Positions 8,576 to 17,946 of a DNA stretch of 64,000 nucleotides are shown here, piece by piece. Each line of letters begins with the position of its first letter. Positions within the stretch are counted from its first letter, which is position 1. The stretch is from DASTYK01 sp964430275 (GTDB lineage Bacteria > Gemmatimonadota > Gemmatimonadetes > Longimicrobiales > RSA9): NCBI GenBank assembly GCA_964430275.1, contig CAYSGF010000027.1, positions 1 through 64,000 on the forward strand, given 5' to 3'. A program made the translations under genes and the position numbers. Under the pieces are notes generated by a model. It was not told the DNA's origin and did not search any database. It was given only the letters and a program-made list of their open reading frames with translations.

Positions 8576-9802
8576 TCACTCGGCAGCGCCGGGCGTGCCG
8601 ACGGGCTCCTCGTTCATCCTGACCGGGGCCGCCGGCCGCTCGACACCGGCGCGCGGGATGCGCAGCGCGAGCAGAAAGGCGACGCCGACCACGGTGGCCC
8701 CCACGACGAACGGGCTGCGGATGCCGACCTGCTGGAAGAGCCAGCCGGCCCAGAGCGGACCGAGGACGCGGCCAGTGCCGCCCACGACCTGGCTGCCGCC
8801 GAGCACAGAGCCCTGCGAGCCGGCGTCCGTGGCACGAGAGACCAGGCTGGCCAGGGCGGGAAAGAGTGTGCCGGCGCCGAATGCATAGAGCGGCGCGACC
8901 GGCCAGAGCCAGGCCGCGCTCGGCACCAGCGGCAGAGCGACGAGCGCCGCCAGCAGACCGATCACGCCGACCCGCACCGTCACCGGCTCGCCGAAACGCC
9001 TGACGAGCCAGCCCAGCAGCACCCCGCGCACGAGCACCGTGGTCGCACCGGACAGCGTGAAGAGGAGCCCGACGTCGCTCGCATCCAGCCCGAAGCGCGC
9101 ATCGGCATACAGCGCGAGCAGTGCCGTGATCGTCGTGAACGACGAGATGCTCAGGAAATAGACCGGGAACAGGAGCGAGAGCGGATAGCGCGTCATCGTG
9201 TGCAGCCAGCCCCGCAGCGTTGCAGCCTGCGAGCTGCGCAGGTCCCGCTGTGCGCGCGGCCGGGATTCCGGCAGCAGCACGATCGCGGCGAAGCCGTTCA
9301 GCGTGCACAGGCCCGCGGCGACGAAGCCCGGCGCCGCCAGCCCGCCCCAGCTGCTGACGAAGCCGCCCAGTGCGGGACCGAGCATGACGCCGAGCCCCGA
9401 CGCGGCACCGAGCAGGCCGAGACCGTGCGCGCGCTTCTCCCCCGTGGTCGTGTCCGCGATGTACGCCTGCGCTACGGAGACCGTGCCCCCGGCCGCACCC
9501 GCGGCCATCCGCGAGAGCAGCAGCACTCCGATGGATTCCGCCAGCCCGAAGATCAGGTAGGAGAACGCGGACGCGAACAGCCCGGCAATGATCAACGGAC
9601 GGCGGCCACGCCGGTCCGATACACGCCCCCAGAGCGGCGCCGCCGCCAGCTGCATCGCGGAGAAGGACGCGATGATCAGCGTCACCTGCAACGGTGTCGC
9701 GCTCAGCTCCGTGGCATAGAACGGCAGGACGGGCATCACGATGCCGAACCCCAGCATGTCGATCAGCACCGCCGCGAACAGCACCCCCTCCGACTTCCTC
9801 AT
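8576..9802 (-). CDS. MFS multidrug/tetracycline-type efflux transporter
   Basis: A major facilitator transporter of about 408 residues with twelve expected helices. The first helix and loop carry LIDMLGFGIVMPVLPFY, and loop 2-3 carries the signature GRVSDRRGRRPLI, both typical of the TetA/TCR drug:H+ antiporter group. Helix 5 shows GLGVMLGPALGG, the antiporter motif C. It would expel drugs or metabolites across the inner membrane using the proton gradient; the substrate is not known. The ATG at 9802 has GGAGGCGG directly upstream and starts at the first helix, so I prefer it to the upstream ATG at 9847. First gene of a leftward group that continues with small membrane proteins and an oxidoreductase. 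Confidence 0.88.
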   Translation of the reverse strand: MRKSEGVLFAAVLIDMLGFGIVMPVLPFYATELSATPLQVTLIIASFSAMQLAAAPLWGRVSDRRGRRPLIIAGLFASAFSYLIFGLAESIGVLLLSRMAAGAAGGTVSVAQAYIADTTTGEKRAHGLGLLGAASGLGVMLGPALGGFVSSWGGLAAPGFVAAGLCTLNGFAAIVLLPESRPRAQRDLRSSQAATLRGWLHTMTRYPLSLLFPVYFLSISSFTTITALLALYADARFGLDASDVGLLFTLSGATTVLVRGVLLGWLVRRFGEPVTVRVGVIGLLAALVALPLVPSAAWLWPVAPLYAFGAGTLFPALASLVSRATDAGSQGSVLGGSQVVGGTGRVLGPLWAGWLFQQVGIRSPFVVGATVVGVAFLLALRIPRAGVERPAAPVRMNEEPVGTPGAAE

Positions 9803-9952
9803 CCGCCTCCGGCCGACAGTGAGTGCAGATTCCCCGTTTCGGCGCAAGCTAACGGCGACCGGTAGGACCGGCCACGCGGATTGGCCGATTCTGCCATGGG
9901 CCTGCCGTCACCCGCGCGACATCTTTGCCTGACCTGGTGAACGGAGGAAACG

Positions 9953-10798
9953 ATGAACGACGATCCGCGCCCACCCGAACGCCGCCGCGGCGAAGAGCCG
10001 GAACGGCCGCCCCGCCGCCGGCGCCGCCCACGCGAGCTGTGGGAAACCGAAACCGAGCCGTTCCCCGGTGCGCTCGCACTCTGGGACCTCGAGGATGCTC
10101 CCGCCGACGACGCCGCCACCGTCCTCGCGCGCTTCTCGGTGCTGCGCTGTCTCGCGGCGGTCACGGCCGGCCGCCGGGCGGCGGGCCGGCACGCCCGGCG
10201 CGCCGCGAAGGGATACCTGGATGTCACGCCGGAGGCGGCCGCCCGTCCGCTGCGCCGGCTGCTCGGCCGCCGTCGCGCGGCGCCGGCGCCACTGTACCGC
10301 GCGCTCGTGGACGCTGGACTTCAGGCCGCGGAGCGGGGGCACGCGGGCGGGGCGTACGCACTGCTCCGCTGGGCGTACGAGGTGGCGATGGTCGCGGGAA
10401 AGTCCAGGCCGGCAGCACGCGTTGCCGCATGCATGACGCGCCTCGCCGCGGAGGACGACGCGCCGTACTCCGCCCGACGATGGACCGTCCGCGTCCATGC
10501 ACTCGTCGGCGACGACGGCGTACCCGGACCGCTGGTCCGGTCCTACGTTGCAGGCATGAAGCCGAACGAAGAAGCGAAGGGCGGCGGGTACGATGCTGAC
10601 GCGCGCCGCCGCCTGGCGGCGTCGATTGCCGCCGGCACACCCGCGATGTGTCCGGTGTGCAATGCCCCGGTCAGCATGACGGAGGTAAGGCCGCCAGAGG
10701 GTGTGTCCTACGTACGCCGCCGCGTCTGGGTGCTGTGCACGGGGTGCCGGCGCACGGCAGCGCTGGACGACCCCGGCCGGGCAGGCGGCGGCGTCTAG
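9953..10798 (+). CDS. Arg-rich protein with C-terminal zinc ribbon, unknown function
   Basis: A 281-residue protein. The first 30 residues are almost all Pro, Arg and Glu (a basic low-complexity tail). The middle is helical and Ala/Arg-rich. The last 70 residues contain CPVC at about 225 and CTGC at about 263, which together form a likely four-Cys zinc ribbon. GGAGGAAACG lies directly before the ATG, so the start is sure. A nucleic-acid-binding role is possible from the basic tail and zinc ribbon, but this is a guess. The 3' end overlaps the convergent DUF1460 gene by 4 bp. Confidence 0.75.
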   Translation: MNDDPRPPERRRGEEPERPPRRRRRPRELWETETEPFPGALALWDLEDAPADDAATVLARFSVLRCLAAVTAGRRAAGRHARRAAKGYLDVTPEAAARPLRRLLGRRRAAPAPLYRALVDAGLQAAERGHAGGAYALLRWAYEVAMVAGKSRPAARVAACMTRLAAEDDAPYSARRWTVRVHALVGDDGVPGPLVRSYVAGMKPNEEAKGGGYDADARRRLAASIAAGTPAMCPVCNAPVSMTEVRPPEGVSYVRRRVWVLCTGCRRTAALDDPGRAGGGV

Positions 10799-11712
10799 GG
10801 CTGCTGCGGGCGCGCGACCATGATGCCGTCCTGCCCGTCGATGCCCACGATCCGTTCGGCCAGCGGCAGCTCGCTGATCTCCACGCTGCGGCCGACCAGC
10901 GGCGCGTGCATGAGGTGCAGCCGTCCGTCCACCCAGAGCGCGAAGCCGGTGTGCGCGATGTCGAGGCCGGGCTGCGTGCTGGTGGCGGCAATGACGTCGC
11001 CGGAACGGATCTGATCGGCAATGCCTCCGATCCGATCCTCCGGGATATAGAAGCGCGGCACTTCCGTCAGGTCCCCTTCCCGCTCGCGGATCGCCGCCAG
11101 GTTCACCGAGTCGGCGAGCTGCCGGTACGCGTCGACGTGCGACGTCATGAAGTCGATGCCGGTGCTGTCCTGCACGCCGCCGAGTGCACGCGTAAGGTTC
11201 TCGACCACCCCCTTCTCCGCGTTGTCCGAGATCCACTCACTGAAGTAGTGCAGGCGGCTGGGGTAGCCGGCGAGCTCGCCATCGCGGTAGCGGATGCGCC
11301 GGAGCTGGTTCTTGAACTCGGCGTACGTCGGGTCCTCTCCGAGCGCCGTGCGCGCCAGCGCGAGCATGTGCTCGACGTAGGTGACGCAGTCGAACTCGCG
11401 CAGGTTCACCACCAGCTGCTCCGTCTGCGGCACCTCGAGGAGCCCCGGCGTATAGGGCGCACCGACGAACTCGCGCGCGATCTCGGCAGTGAGCGTACCG
11501 ATCGCGAGCGTATCCAGCCGCTCCTGCGCTACCCGTGTCATCGTGCGCTCGAAGATGAGCGAGTCCTCCGGTGTGTCGCTGACCGGCTGCGGCGCCGCAT
11601 CGTCAGGCTGTTCCTGTGCCGGCGGCGCGGCCTGGTCGTCGGTATCGGCGGGCGCGCAGGCGGCACCCAGGAGCAGAGCGATGGCGAGCAGCGAGCTGGT
11701 GACACGGTTCAT
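10795..11712 (-). CDS. DUF1460 (amidase-like, NlpC/P60-fold) lipoprotein
   Basis: The 305-residue protein has a lipoprotein signal (LLAIALLLGAAC) and then a Glu/Pro-rich linker. The body matches the DUF1460 family: FDCVTYVEHMLALAR holds the catalytic-type Cys, and the C-terminal half shows SGDVIAATSTQPGLDIAHTG, with the His typical of NlpC/P60-related amidases. Members are thought to cleave peptidoglycan amide bonds, in line with a lipid-anchored periplasmic location. It is convergent with the zinc-ribbon gene, overlapping by 4 bp, and divergent from hsp20. Confidence 0.85.
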   Translation of the reverse strand: MNRVTSSLLAIALLLGAACAPADTDDQAAPPAQEQPDDAAPQPVSDTPEDSLIFERTMTRVAQERLDTLAIGTLTAEIAREFVGAPYTPGLLEVPQTEQLVVNLREFDCVTYVEHMLALARTALGEDPTYAEFKNQLRRIRYRDGELAGYPSRLHYFSEWISDNAEKGVVENLTRALGGVQDSTGIDFMTSHVDAYRQLADSVNLAAIREREGDLTEVPRFYIPEDRIGGIADQIRSGDVIAATSTQPGLDIAHTGFALWVDGRLHLMHAPLVGRSVEISELPLAERIVGIDGQDGIMVARPQQP

Positions 11713-11888
11713 TTTCGAACTCCTGTCGAATCAGCATACGACCGGCGAAACCGGCCGCACGCATGGCAGTCGAATCCGTCGAAACGGCAAGGATAGCGGG
11801 CACACGCGATGCGGTGACGCACGCCGCGCGCCGCTGTACGGATGCGGCGCTCGTGAGAGAGGAACCAGGTAGACCACAGGAGGACACC

Positions 11889-12362
11889 ATGCTGCCAACG
11901 ACGAGGCGTGCCAACGGGGGCTGGGGGATGAGCGACGTGCACAGTCTCCGCCGCGACATGCAGGACCTGATGGACACGTTCGGGCTCAGCCGCCCGCCGG
12001 AAGGAACCCTCGTCTGGTCGCCGCCGATCAACGTGCGTGAGGATGGCGACCAGGTGATCGTGGAGGCGGAGCTGCCCGGCGTTCGACCCGATGACGTGGA
12101 CATCAGCGTGGAGAACGGGATGCTGACGATCACGGGCGAGAAGCGCGCGGAGCAGGAGAAGAAGGACGCGAGCTGGCACGTGGTCGAGCGCCGGTACGGG
12201 CGCTTCGAGCGGACCTTCACGCTCGGGCGGGCAGTCGACGTCGACAACATCCGCGCCGGCTTCCACGATGGTGTGCTGACGATCCGCATGCCGAAGCGGG
12301 AGGAGGCCAGGCCGCGGCGGATCCGTGTCGATGCGGGCCAGGATGCGGGCAGGAACGGCTGA
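11889..12362 (+). CDS. Small heat shock protein, Hsp20 family
   Basis: A 157-residue alpha-crystallin-type chaperone. The ACD core is complete: WSPPINVREDGDQVIVEAEL, then PGVRPDDVDISVENGMLTITGEK, RYGRFERTFTL and the C-terminal GVLTIRMPK. It holds unfolding proteins as an oligomer in the cytosol until ATP-dependent chaperones act. The frame is open to 11763, but AGGAGG seven bases before the ATG at 11889 marks the start. A strong hairpin terminator follows at 12407. Confidence 0.95.
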   Translation: MLPTTRRANGGWGMSDVHSLRRDMQDLMDTFGLSRPPEGTLVWSPPINVREDGDQVIVEAELPGVRPDDVDISVENGMLTITGEKRAEQEKKDASWHVVERRYGRFERTFTLGRAVDVDNIRAGFHDGVLTIRMPKREEARPRRIRVDAGQDAGRNG

Positions 12363-12406
12363 CGTCCGGGCGTGCCGGTGACCAGCACCGGCGGCTGTCG
12401 ATGTTC

Positions 12407-12443
12407 GGGCGGGTGAGTCGCGACGCGGCTCACCCGCCCTTTC
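12407..12443. terminator. Hairpin terminator between hsp20 and the cytochrome operon
   Basis: GGGCGGGTGAG (12407-12417) pairs perfectly with CTCACCCGCCC (12429-12439) around an 11-base loop, with TTTC after it on the plus strand. It lies between two convergent genes, so it probably ends the hsp20 transcript; the stop codon of the leftward cytochrome gene lies right beside it. Confidence 0.75.
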
Positions 12444-12912
12444 ATGCGCCATCCGGCGCCGACTGCTGCAGTGCCTCGGGCCGCAGCAGTGCGTCGATGT
12501 AGTACGCCACGGCGTCGATCTCCCTGAGACTCAGTCCCGCCACGCCCCAGGTCGGCATGCCTCGCGGGTGGCCGACAAAGATGCGACGGCGTATCGCGTC
12601 GAGGTCGCCGGCATGCGGCCAGTCCGGCTCGACGAGCGACGGTACGTCGATCTGCTCGCCACGCACCTCCGCCGGACCTCCCCGCCCCAGGTATCCGTGG
12701 CAGCGACGGCAGCGTGCGGCGAACAGGTCGTTGCCGGCCGCCAGCCGCACGCTGTCTCCGTTCCAGGCGATGGTATCGAACATCGCCGGGTCGAACATCG
12801 AGTCCGCTTCCGCGACCTGCGCGGCGCGCGACGGCGGCTCGAACTCGTGCGACTCGCACGCCGCCAGCGTCGCGGCGAAGAGCATCAGGGTGGGCGCGGC
12901 GGCAGGTCTCAT
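12442..12912 (-). CDS. Monohaem cytochrome c lipoprotein
   Basis: A 156-residue lipoprotein (lipobox LAAC after a short hydrophobic stretch) with a class I cytochrome c fold. The haem site is CRRCH at about residue 68, and the axial Met is probably in RGMPTWG near residue 120, followed by the usual C-terminal helix (LREIDAVAYYIDALL). It is a small soluble-type electron carrier tethered to a membrane, the last gene of the six-gene multihaem operon. Its ATG overlaps the stop of the upstream lipoprotein gene (ATGA). Confidence 0.9.
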   Translation of the reverse strand: MRPAAAPTLMLFAATLAACESHEFEPPSRAAQVAEADSMFDPAMFDTIAWNGDSVRLAAGNDLFAARCRRCHGYLGRGGPAEVRGEQIDVPSLVEPDWPHAGDLDAIRRRIFVGHPRGMPTWGVAGLSLREIDAVAYYIDALLRPEALQQSAPDGA

Positions 12913-13310
12913 GGATGGCCGGGAGGCAGACTGTCGCCCGCAGGGCTTTCCTCCGGATGGATCAGCGAGGCGCCCGGCGAGATCTCCTGCGTTCGCCGCA
13001 TTGCGGACTCGGCAGCCTCGAGGTTGCCCAGCTGCCGCTCGACCATGTAGACGCCGAACCAGACGGCGGGCTCATCCGGTCCGGCTTCGCTCGCCGCATA
13101 GTAGTGCCGGCGCGCGCGCTCATAATCCTGCGCGCGAAATGCCGCATTGCCGCTGTCGAGCTGCGCCTGCACGACGGCCGGCAGCGCACGCGCTTCGACC
13201 CAGCTCGTCGAATCGATCGAGCCGGTCGCCTGGTCATCCGGCGGCCCGTCAGGGCCGCACGCCGCGACGACACCAATCGTCAGCACTGCGATTACCTGCC
13301 TGCCCGTCAT
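12909..13310 (-). CDS. TPR-like lipoprotein of the cytochrome operon
   Basis: A 133-residue lipoprotein (TIGVVAAC signal) whose mature part carries about two tetratricopeptide-like helices pairs (QLDSGNAAFRAQDYERARRHYYAA and the following segment ending in VERQLGNLEAAESAM). No haem motif is present. TPR lipoproteins often hold protein complexes together, so it may be a scaffold or accessory subunit of the electron conduit; this is inference from position. Both ends overlap neighbouring genes by 4 bp. Confidence 0.8.
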   Translation of the reverse strand: MTGRQVIAVLTIGVVAACGPDGPPDDQATGSIDSTSWVEARALPAVVQAQLDSGNAAFRAQDYERARRHYYAASEAGPDEPAVWFGVYMVERQLGNLEAAESAMRRTQEISPGASLIHPEESPAGDSLPPGHP

Positions 13311-14818
13311 AGGCTTCCTCCGTCCAGCGGATCACCAAGATGGCAGACCTGGCAGATCGCGGCATTGCGCGCCTGTGCGCGCGCCGGATCGAAGCCCGGC
13401 CCGTGGGGACTGACCTTGAATGCGCCCAGCACCGAGTGGCACTGCATGCACTCGTTCTGCTGGTGACAGCTCGCGCAGCTCTCGAGTCCCTGGCGTGCGG
13501 CCTGTCCGTGCCGCAGCAGCCAGAGCGGCTCCGCATCGTGGAAGCCGGGGCCGAGTCGGCCCGCCACGCGGGCAGAGCTCATGCCCGAGGTCTCGTGGCA
13601 GTCGGCGCAGAAGGCACGGCTGTCGTGACAGTTCGAGCATTCGAGCCGGCGGCCGTACGCCTCTGCCGAGTGACGTGCCAGGTAGTTGGGTGGATGGAAT
13701 GCACCCGGCCGCAGCGTACGCGACGTGTCGCTCGCCAGCCCGCCTGCCACCAGCGCCGGTGCACCGGTCGCCGCCGCGTCATGGCACTCTACGCACATCG
13801 TGCGGGTGTGGCAGGCCAAGCACGATGCGCCGCCGGTGGCGGCGACATTGCCGTGATCGAGCGCGAAGAGCGGCGCCTCGTGCGAGGGCGGCCGCTGGCG
13901 CTCCACGCCAACGCCGGGTGCGCGCACGTCGCGCCGCGGCGGCAGCCCGGCAACCGCGTCCGGTTGCGGTGGCACATGACACGACAGGCAGTCCTCCCGT
14001 GTGTGACACCGGCTGCAGCGCGCGATGCTTGCATTCGCGCCGTGATCCTCGAGGAAGCCCGGCCGCTCGTGTGAGGGGGGAATCGGATAGTGCGCCGCGA
14101 AGCGTGGCAGCTCGCGCGCTACGACACCCTGTGCCGCCGGCATGGCCTGGATCGCCGCGACCTGCGCCGCATCCACGTGGCAGTCGGCGCAGCGCTCACG
14201 GGTGTGACACGTCGCACAGCGCGCGAGGTCGGCCTCCGCCAGCTCCCCATGCAGGTCGCGGATGAACTCGCCGCTCTCGTGGTCCGCCGGATAGGGCAAT
14301 CCCACGATGCCCGCGCGCTCGAACGGCGCGTCCGCGAGCGGCATGTGACATGTCTCGCAGTCCGCGTCCACGAAATGGCTCGCGGCCTCGTGCGCGTGGC
14401 ATTCCAGGCACTGCGGCACGATCGGCTCCTCCGCTACCGCCATGCGCGGCGCGCCGTCGGGCGTGTGACAGGTCGTGCAGTCGATCGTGACCCCGTCGCG
14501 CTCGCCCATCGGGTGGCGCGGATGCTCGAAGACGACGTTGTCGGGGTCCTCGATCGGCGCCTCCCATGCGACCCGCTCCTGCTCCACACCGTCGTGGCAG
14601 CCGGTACATGTCTCCGCGGGCGGATAGAACCGGCTGCGATCGCCGGCAGGAACGCCCTCGTGGCAACCTTCGCACAGCGGGAAGAGCCCCGCGTGCTCCT
14701 CGTGCGGGAAGTCCTGCTGCCGCTGCGCGACCACGGTGAGCGCGATCGCGCTCAGTGCTGCGACGACGGCTGCAGCGGCAAACACCGCAGGCCCCTGGAA
14801 GCGCGTGAGCGAGCTCAC
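13307..14818 (-). CDS. 16-haem c-type cytochrome
   Basis: A 503-residue protein with an N-terminal hydrophobic segment (residues about 11-31) that is a signal peptide or single membrane anchor, then sixteen CXXCH haem sites (for example CEGCH, CTGCH, CTTCH, CLECH, CETCH up to CQVCH near the C-terminus). Several come in closely spaced pairs, as in the CATCH/CADCH and CSRCH/CLSCH doublets, and extra His residues are scattered as distal ligands. It would carry electrons through the periplasm or across the outer membrane. The start is GTG, sharing GTGA with the stop of the beta-barrel gene; its own stop overlaps the TPR lipoprotein gene. Not a nitrite reductase: no NrfA-type motif is seen. Confidence 0.92.
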   Translation of the reverse strand: MSSLTRFQGPAVFAAAAVVAALSAIALTVVAQRQQDFPHEEHAGLFPLCEGCHEGVPAGDRSRFYPPAETCTGCHDGVEQERVAWEAPIEDPDNVVFEHPRHPMGERDGVTIDCTTCHTPDGAPRMAVAEEPIVPQCLECHAHEAASHFVDADCETCHMPLADAPFERAGIVGLPYPADHESGEFIRDLHGELAEADLARCATCHTRERCADCHVDAAQVAAIQAMPAAQGVVARELPRFAAHYPIPPSHERPGFLEDHGANASIARCSRCHTREDCLSCHVPPQPDAVAGLPPRRDVRAPGVGVERQRPPSHEAPLFALDHGNVAATGGASCLACHTRTMCVECHDAAATGAPALVAGGLASDTSRTLRPGAFHPPNYLARHSAEAYGRRLECSNCHDSRAFCADCHETSGMSSARVAGRLGPGFHDAEPLWLLRHGQAARQGLESCASCHQQNECMQCHSVLGAFKVSPHGPGFDPARAQARNAAICQVCHLGDPLDGGSL

Positions 14819-16278
14819 GGTGTGGCTCCACCGGCCAGCCCCGGATCACGGCCGAAGCCCAGACGCAGAGAGGCAAACGCACGCACCTGGTTCCAGTCCG
14901 TGTCGCCGGCGCGATTGTCCCAGCTCTGCCGGTACACGTGAGCGCCGCCGCTCAGGCGCGCATACGTCGTCACATCGAGATCGACCGCTGCGCCGCCACC
15001 GAGCACGACACCATCGCCGAGCCGGAACTCCTCGATCTGCTGGAACGCGCTCGCATCGACCGTCACCGCGACGCGTTCGTGCACGCTCCAGCGCGCACTC
15101 ACGTCGCCCGAGCCGAGGTACGCACCGAATCCGCGCTCGACACGTGCGGAACCATCGAGCCTGAGCGCTGGTGAAGCCGTCCACGACGCGAGCAGCGTTG
15201 CGAACACGGCATCGTCCGGGAGGCGGCGGCCGATCGTCGTCGTATGGGTGTCGCCATACCTGCGATAGCCGACGGAGCCGCGCAGCTGCACGGCATCGCG
15301 GGTGCGCCACGCCGCGCGTCCTTCGATCTCGTGATAGGCGACCGGGCTGAAGTATCCCCAGATCGTCCACAGCTCGAAGTACGGCACGTAGCGCGAGCCG
15401 ACCGCCTCCAGCATGACGCGACCGTCGGCGAGAGGCACGCCGACGTTCAGATTCGCCTTGCCGATGTGGCCGAAGGCGAAATCATAGTCGAGACCGGCAG
15501 CCAGCCGTACCGGTGCGAGTGCGCTCGAGTGGATGTCGACCGAGCCGCGCTCCGATACGAGGGCCGAGCGGTCCGTCCAGATCTCACGCTGGTAGCGCGC
15601 CGCGACACTCGTGTGCGCCCATGGCTCACCCGCCACCATTCCGCCGAAGATCAGCGCGTTGCGCTCCGGGAAGAACCGCTCGATGCCGGCGAGCACCTCG
15701 TGGCGGGGCTCGTAAACGCCGCGTGCGAGGCTGCGGCCACCGAACAGCTCGAGCCGAAGTGCGCGCCCGGGCGCGTAGTACACACTCGCACCGTCGAAGC
15801 TGTTGAAGCCGAGCCCGCTCGTGCTCAGCAGTCGTCCGCCCCGTGCGCGCCAGTCCCCACGCACGAACTCCGCATAGGCATGGATCACGTCCAGCGGATC
15901 GTCGCTGCGCGGCCAGTCGAAGCAACCGCCGGCCGTTGCGCGCGCGCGCAACTGCACGGTCGCGCTCAGCCCCTCCACGCCGAGTCCCCATGCGGTCATG
16001 CCGACGTCCTGCGTCAACGCGACCGCGCTCTCCGTGTCCGCCGCGAGGTAACGCACACAATGGCTGTCGGGCGCGCAGCTGATCGGCCGCCCCTCGAAGC
16101 GGTACGTGCCATCACCCGCCCGCTCCACGGCGTCGAAGGCAACAGTGTCATGGCGGAGCGGCCGCAGCTCGAAGTAGCGGGCCGTGGTCAGTGCCGAGCC
16201 GCGCACCCCCTGCGCCTGCGCGCCCGACGTGCCCATGAGCATCAGCGCAGCAGCGGCCAGGAGGCGCGGCGCATTCAC
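14815..16278 (-). CDS. Outer-membrane beta-barrel (porin-like) of the cytochrome operon
   Basis: The mature protein of about 460 residues follows a signal peptide that ends SGAQAQ. It is built from alternating hydrophobic and polar strands rich in Tyr, Trp, Arg and Gly with Asp/Asn turns, ending in an aromatic-rich strand (RAFASLRLGFG), as in outer-membrane porins. One Cys pair (ISCAPDSHC) is present near the N-terminus; no haem motif. The frame is open to 16491, but GTG 16278, sharing GTGA with the upstream stop, directly begins the signal peptide. Placed between two giant cytochromes, it could be the barrel of a porin-cytochrome conduit of the Mtr/PCC type; its sequence is not one I recognise as MtrB or OmbB. 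Confidence 0.8.
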   Translation of the reverse strand: MNAPRLLAAAALMLMGTSGAQAQGVRGSALTTARYFELRPLRHDTVAFDAVERAGDGTYRFEGRPISCAPDSHCVRYLAADTESAVALTQDVGMTAWGLGVEGLSATVQLRARATAGGCFDWPRSDDPLDVIHAYAEFVRGDWRARGGRLLSTSGLGFNSFDGASVYYAPGRALRLELFGGRSLARGVYEPRHEVLAGIERFFPERNALIFGGMVAGEPWAHTSVAARYQREIWTDRSALVSERGSVDIHSSALAPVRLAAGLDYDFAFGHIGKANLNVGVPLADGRVMLEAVGSRYVPYFELWTIWGYFSPVAYHEIEGRAAWRTRDAVQLRGSVGYRRYGDTHTTTIGRRLPDDAVFATLLASWTASPALRLDGSARVERGFGAYLGSGDVSARWSVHERVAVTVDASAFQQIEEFRLGDGVVLGGGAAVDLDVTTYARLSGGAHVYRQSWDNRAGDTDWNQVRAFASLRLGFGRDPGLAGGATP

Positions 16279-17915
16279 GACCCGGCCTCCGTCTGCAGAG
16301 CGTCGGGCAGTGCATGGCACGCCTCGCAGCGCCTGCCCGGCTGGTGGTCGGTCATGTCCTGGTGGCAGCCGAGACAGAGTGTGCGCGTACGCTGCGCCGC
16401 ATTGACGGGTGGCGACGAATGGCAGCCCGACCCCGCGCAGGTCAGATGAGACGCGCGCGTGTGTGCGCCCTGGCGCGGCGTCCGGTGGCACGCCATACAG
16501 TCATTTGCCGGCTCGTGGTGCTGCTCATGACAGAAGGCACAGTCGATGCGCGCGGCACTCAGGTCGGGGCTACGACTGTGGCACGACGCACACGCGACGT
16601 CCGTGTGCGCCCGATGATCGAACGGAAAGCTGCGATCCGCCGCACGACCCACCGTCGGCGTGAACGGGCGCGTCGCCTGGAAGCGCTGCGATGCATACTC
16701 GGCCGGCTGATGACACCGCTCGCAGCGCTGCACTACGGGACCACTATGGTGACACGCGCGGCATTCGCGCAGGCCGCTCACCGTGACACTGCCGTGCGTG
16801 CTCTCCACGTCGTGGCACGCGAGACACTCGACCTGTACATGCCGTGCATGGTCGAAGTCCGCCGGAACGTCCGGCTCCGGCTGCTGCGCCGCCGCGCGCG
16901 CAGGCAGCACGAGCGCGGCGAGGAGGCGCAACGCGCGCGCCGGCGCACGGGAGACCGTGGTGGTCCCGCCAGCCTCCGTGTGGCACGCCTGGCAGTCGCT
17001 TCCGTCCGCATGGAAGGTGTGCGCACCATGGCAGCGGCTGCACGTCTCGAGCACACCGGCATCGAGGCCACGATGGAACGGCGTGAGGGTGTCCGCCTGG
17101 CTGTGGCAGCCCGCACAGGTCGCGAAGGCATCCGCCGGCTGCGCCTGCTCGTGCGGATTGTGACACGCCCCGCACGCACCACCGTGCGGATCGTCACCCG
17201 CGAGCGGAAAGTCCGCCAGCCGCTCGCGCATCGCGTGGCAGCTCAGGCACTCCTCGCGCTGGGGCTGGAGCGCGAGCTGGGCGGAGTCCGCAGCGGCCGA
17301 GGCGACCTGCTGGTTGAAGTCGTGACACGTGGCGCAATGGATCGTCAGTGCGCCCATCTCACCGAGCTGGATGCGCTGGTCCTCATGACAGCCGGACTGG
17401 CCGCACGTCTCGTCCGTTGCCGTGAACTCGTGCACGGACGAGGAATGGCACTGCACACACTCCAGCTCCGCGATCGACGGGTCACCGCTTTCGAGGTGAA
17501 CGCGATGGCCCGCCGACGACGCAATGTTGCGCCAGGCGATCGGGTCGCCCTCGACATGGCATTCGACGCACACGCGGTTCGGCACCTCCGCGTGCGCTTC
17601 CAGGCTGTCGGGGTTCTCGAGCACCTGTGTCAGCGCCATCGTGCTGCGCGTCACGAGCGTCGGCTGATGACACGCCTTGCAGCCGAGCCCACGATGCGCA
17701 CTGCGCGCGAACCGCTCGAACGGATCCACCATCAGGTGGCAGGAGAGACAGAAGTCGTTGTCGTGCTGGATGTAGTCGTACGTGCGGTAGAGCTGGAGGC
17801 CGCCTGCCACGGCGATGGCGACAACGCCGGCCCCGATGGCCACCAGTACGGCGGCCGGGAGCCGGCGGACGCGTGCCACGATGCGCTTGGTGAAGCCAGG
17901 CTTTTGTTCGGTCAA
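16275..17915 (-). CDS. Membrane-anchored 20-haem cytochrome c, apparently a two-domain fusion
   Basis: A 546-residue protein. After one membrane helix (about residues 20-42), NDFCLSCHLMVDPF and the next sites resemble the NapC/NirT/NrfH quinol-oxidising type. The first half has eleven haem motifs, ten CXXCH plus one CX4CH (CGQSGCH). A hydrophobic, signal-peptide-like stretch (LRLLAALVLPARAAAQQ) then interrupts the protein at about residue 330, after which follow nine more motifs (eight CXXCH plus CAGSGCH) with c7/c3-like spacing. It may be two ancestral genes fused. The start is TTG 17915 with a weak AGGG before it, so a start slightly further down (GTG 17879) is possible. It sits upstream of the barrel gene, overlapping by 4 bp. 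Confidence 0.85.
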   Translation of the reverse strand: MTEQKPGFTKRIVARVRRLPAAVLVAIGAGVVAIAVAGGLQLYRTYDYIQHDNDFCLSCHLMVDPFERFARSAHRGLGCKACHQPTLVTRSTMALTQVLENPDSLEAHAEVPNRVCVECHVEGDPIAWRNIASSAGHRVHLESGDPSIAELECVQCHSSSVHEFTATDETCGQSGCHEDQRIQLGEMGALTIHCATCHDFNQQVASAAADSAQLALQPQREECLSCHAMRERLADFPLAGDDPHGGACGACHNPHEQAQPADAFATCAGCHSQADTLTPFHRGLDAGVLETCSRCHGAHTFHADGSDCQACHTEAGGTTTVSRAPARALRLLAALVLPARAAAQQPEPDVPADFDHARHVQVECLACHDVESTHGSVTVSGLRECRACHHSGPVVQRCERCHQPAEYASQRFQATRPFTPTVGRAADRSFPFDHRAHTDVACASCHSRSPDLSAARIDCAFCHEQHHEPANDCMACHRTPRQGAHTRASHLTCAGSGCHSSPPVNAAQRTRTLCLGCHQDMTDHQPGRRCEACHALPDALQTEAGS

Positions 17916-17946
17916 TGCCCTGTTCGTTCCATCGACTCACGTCGCT

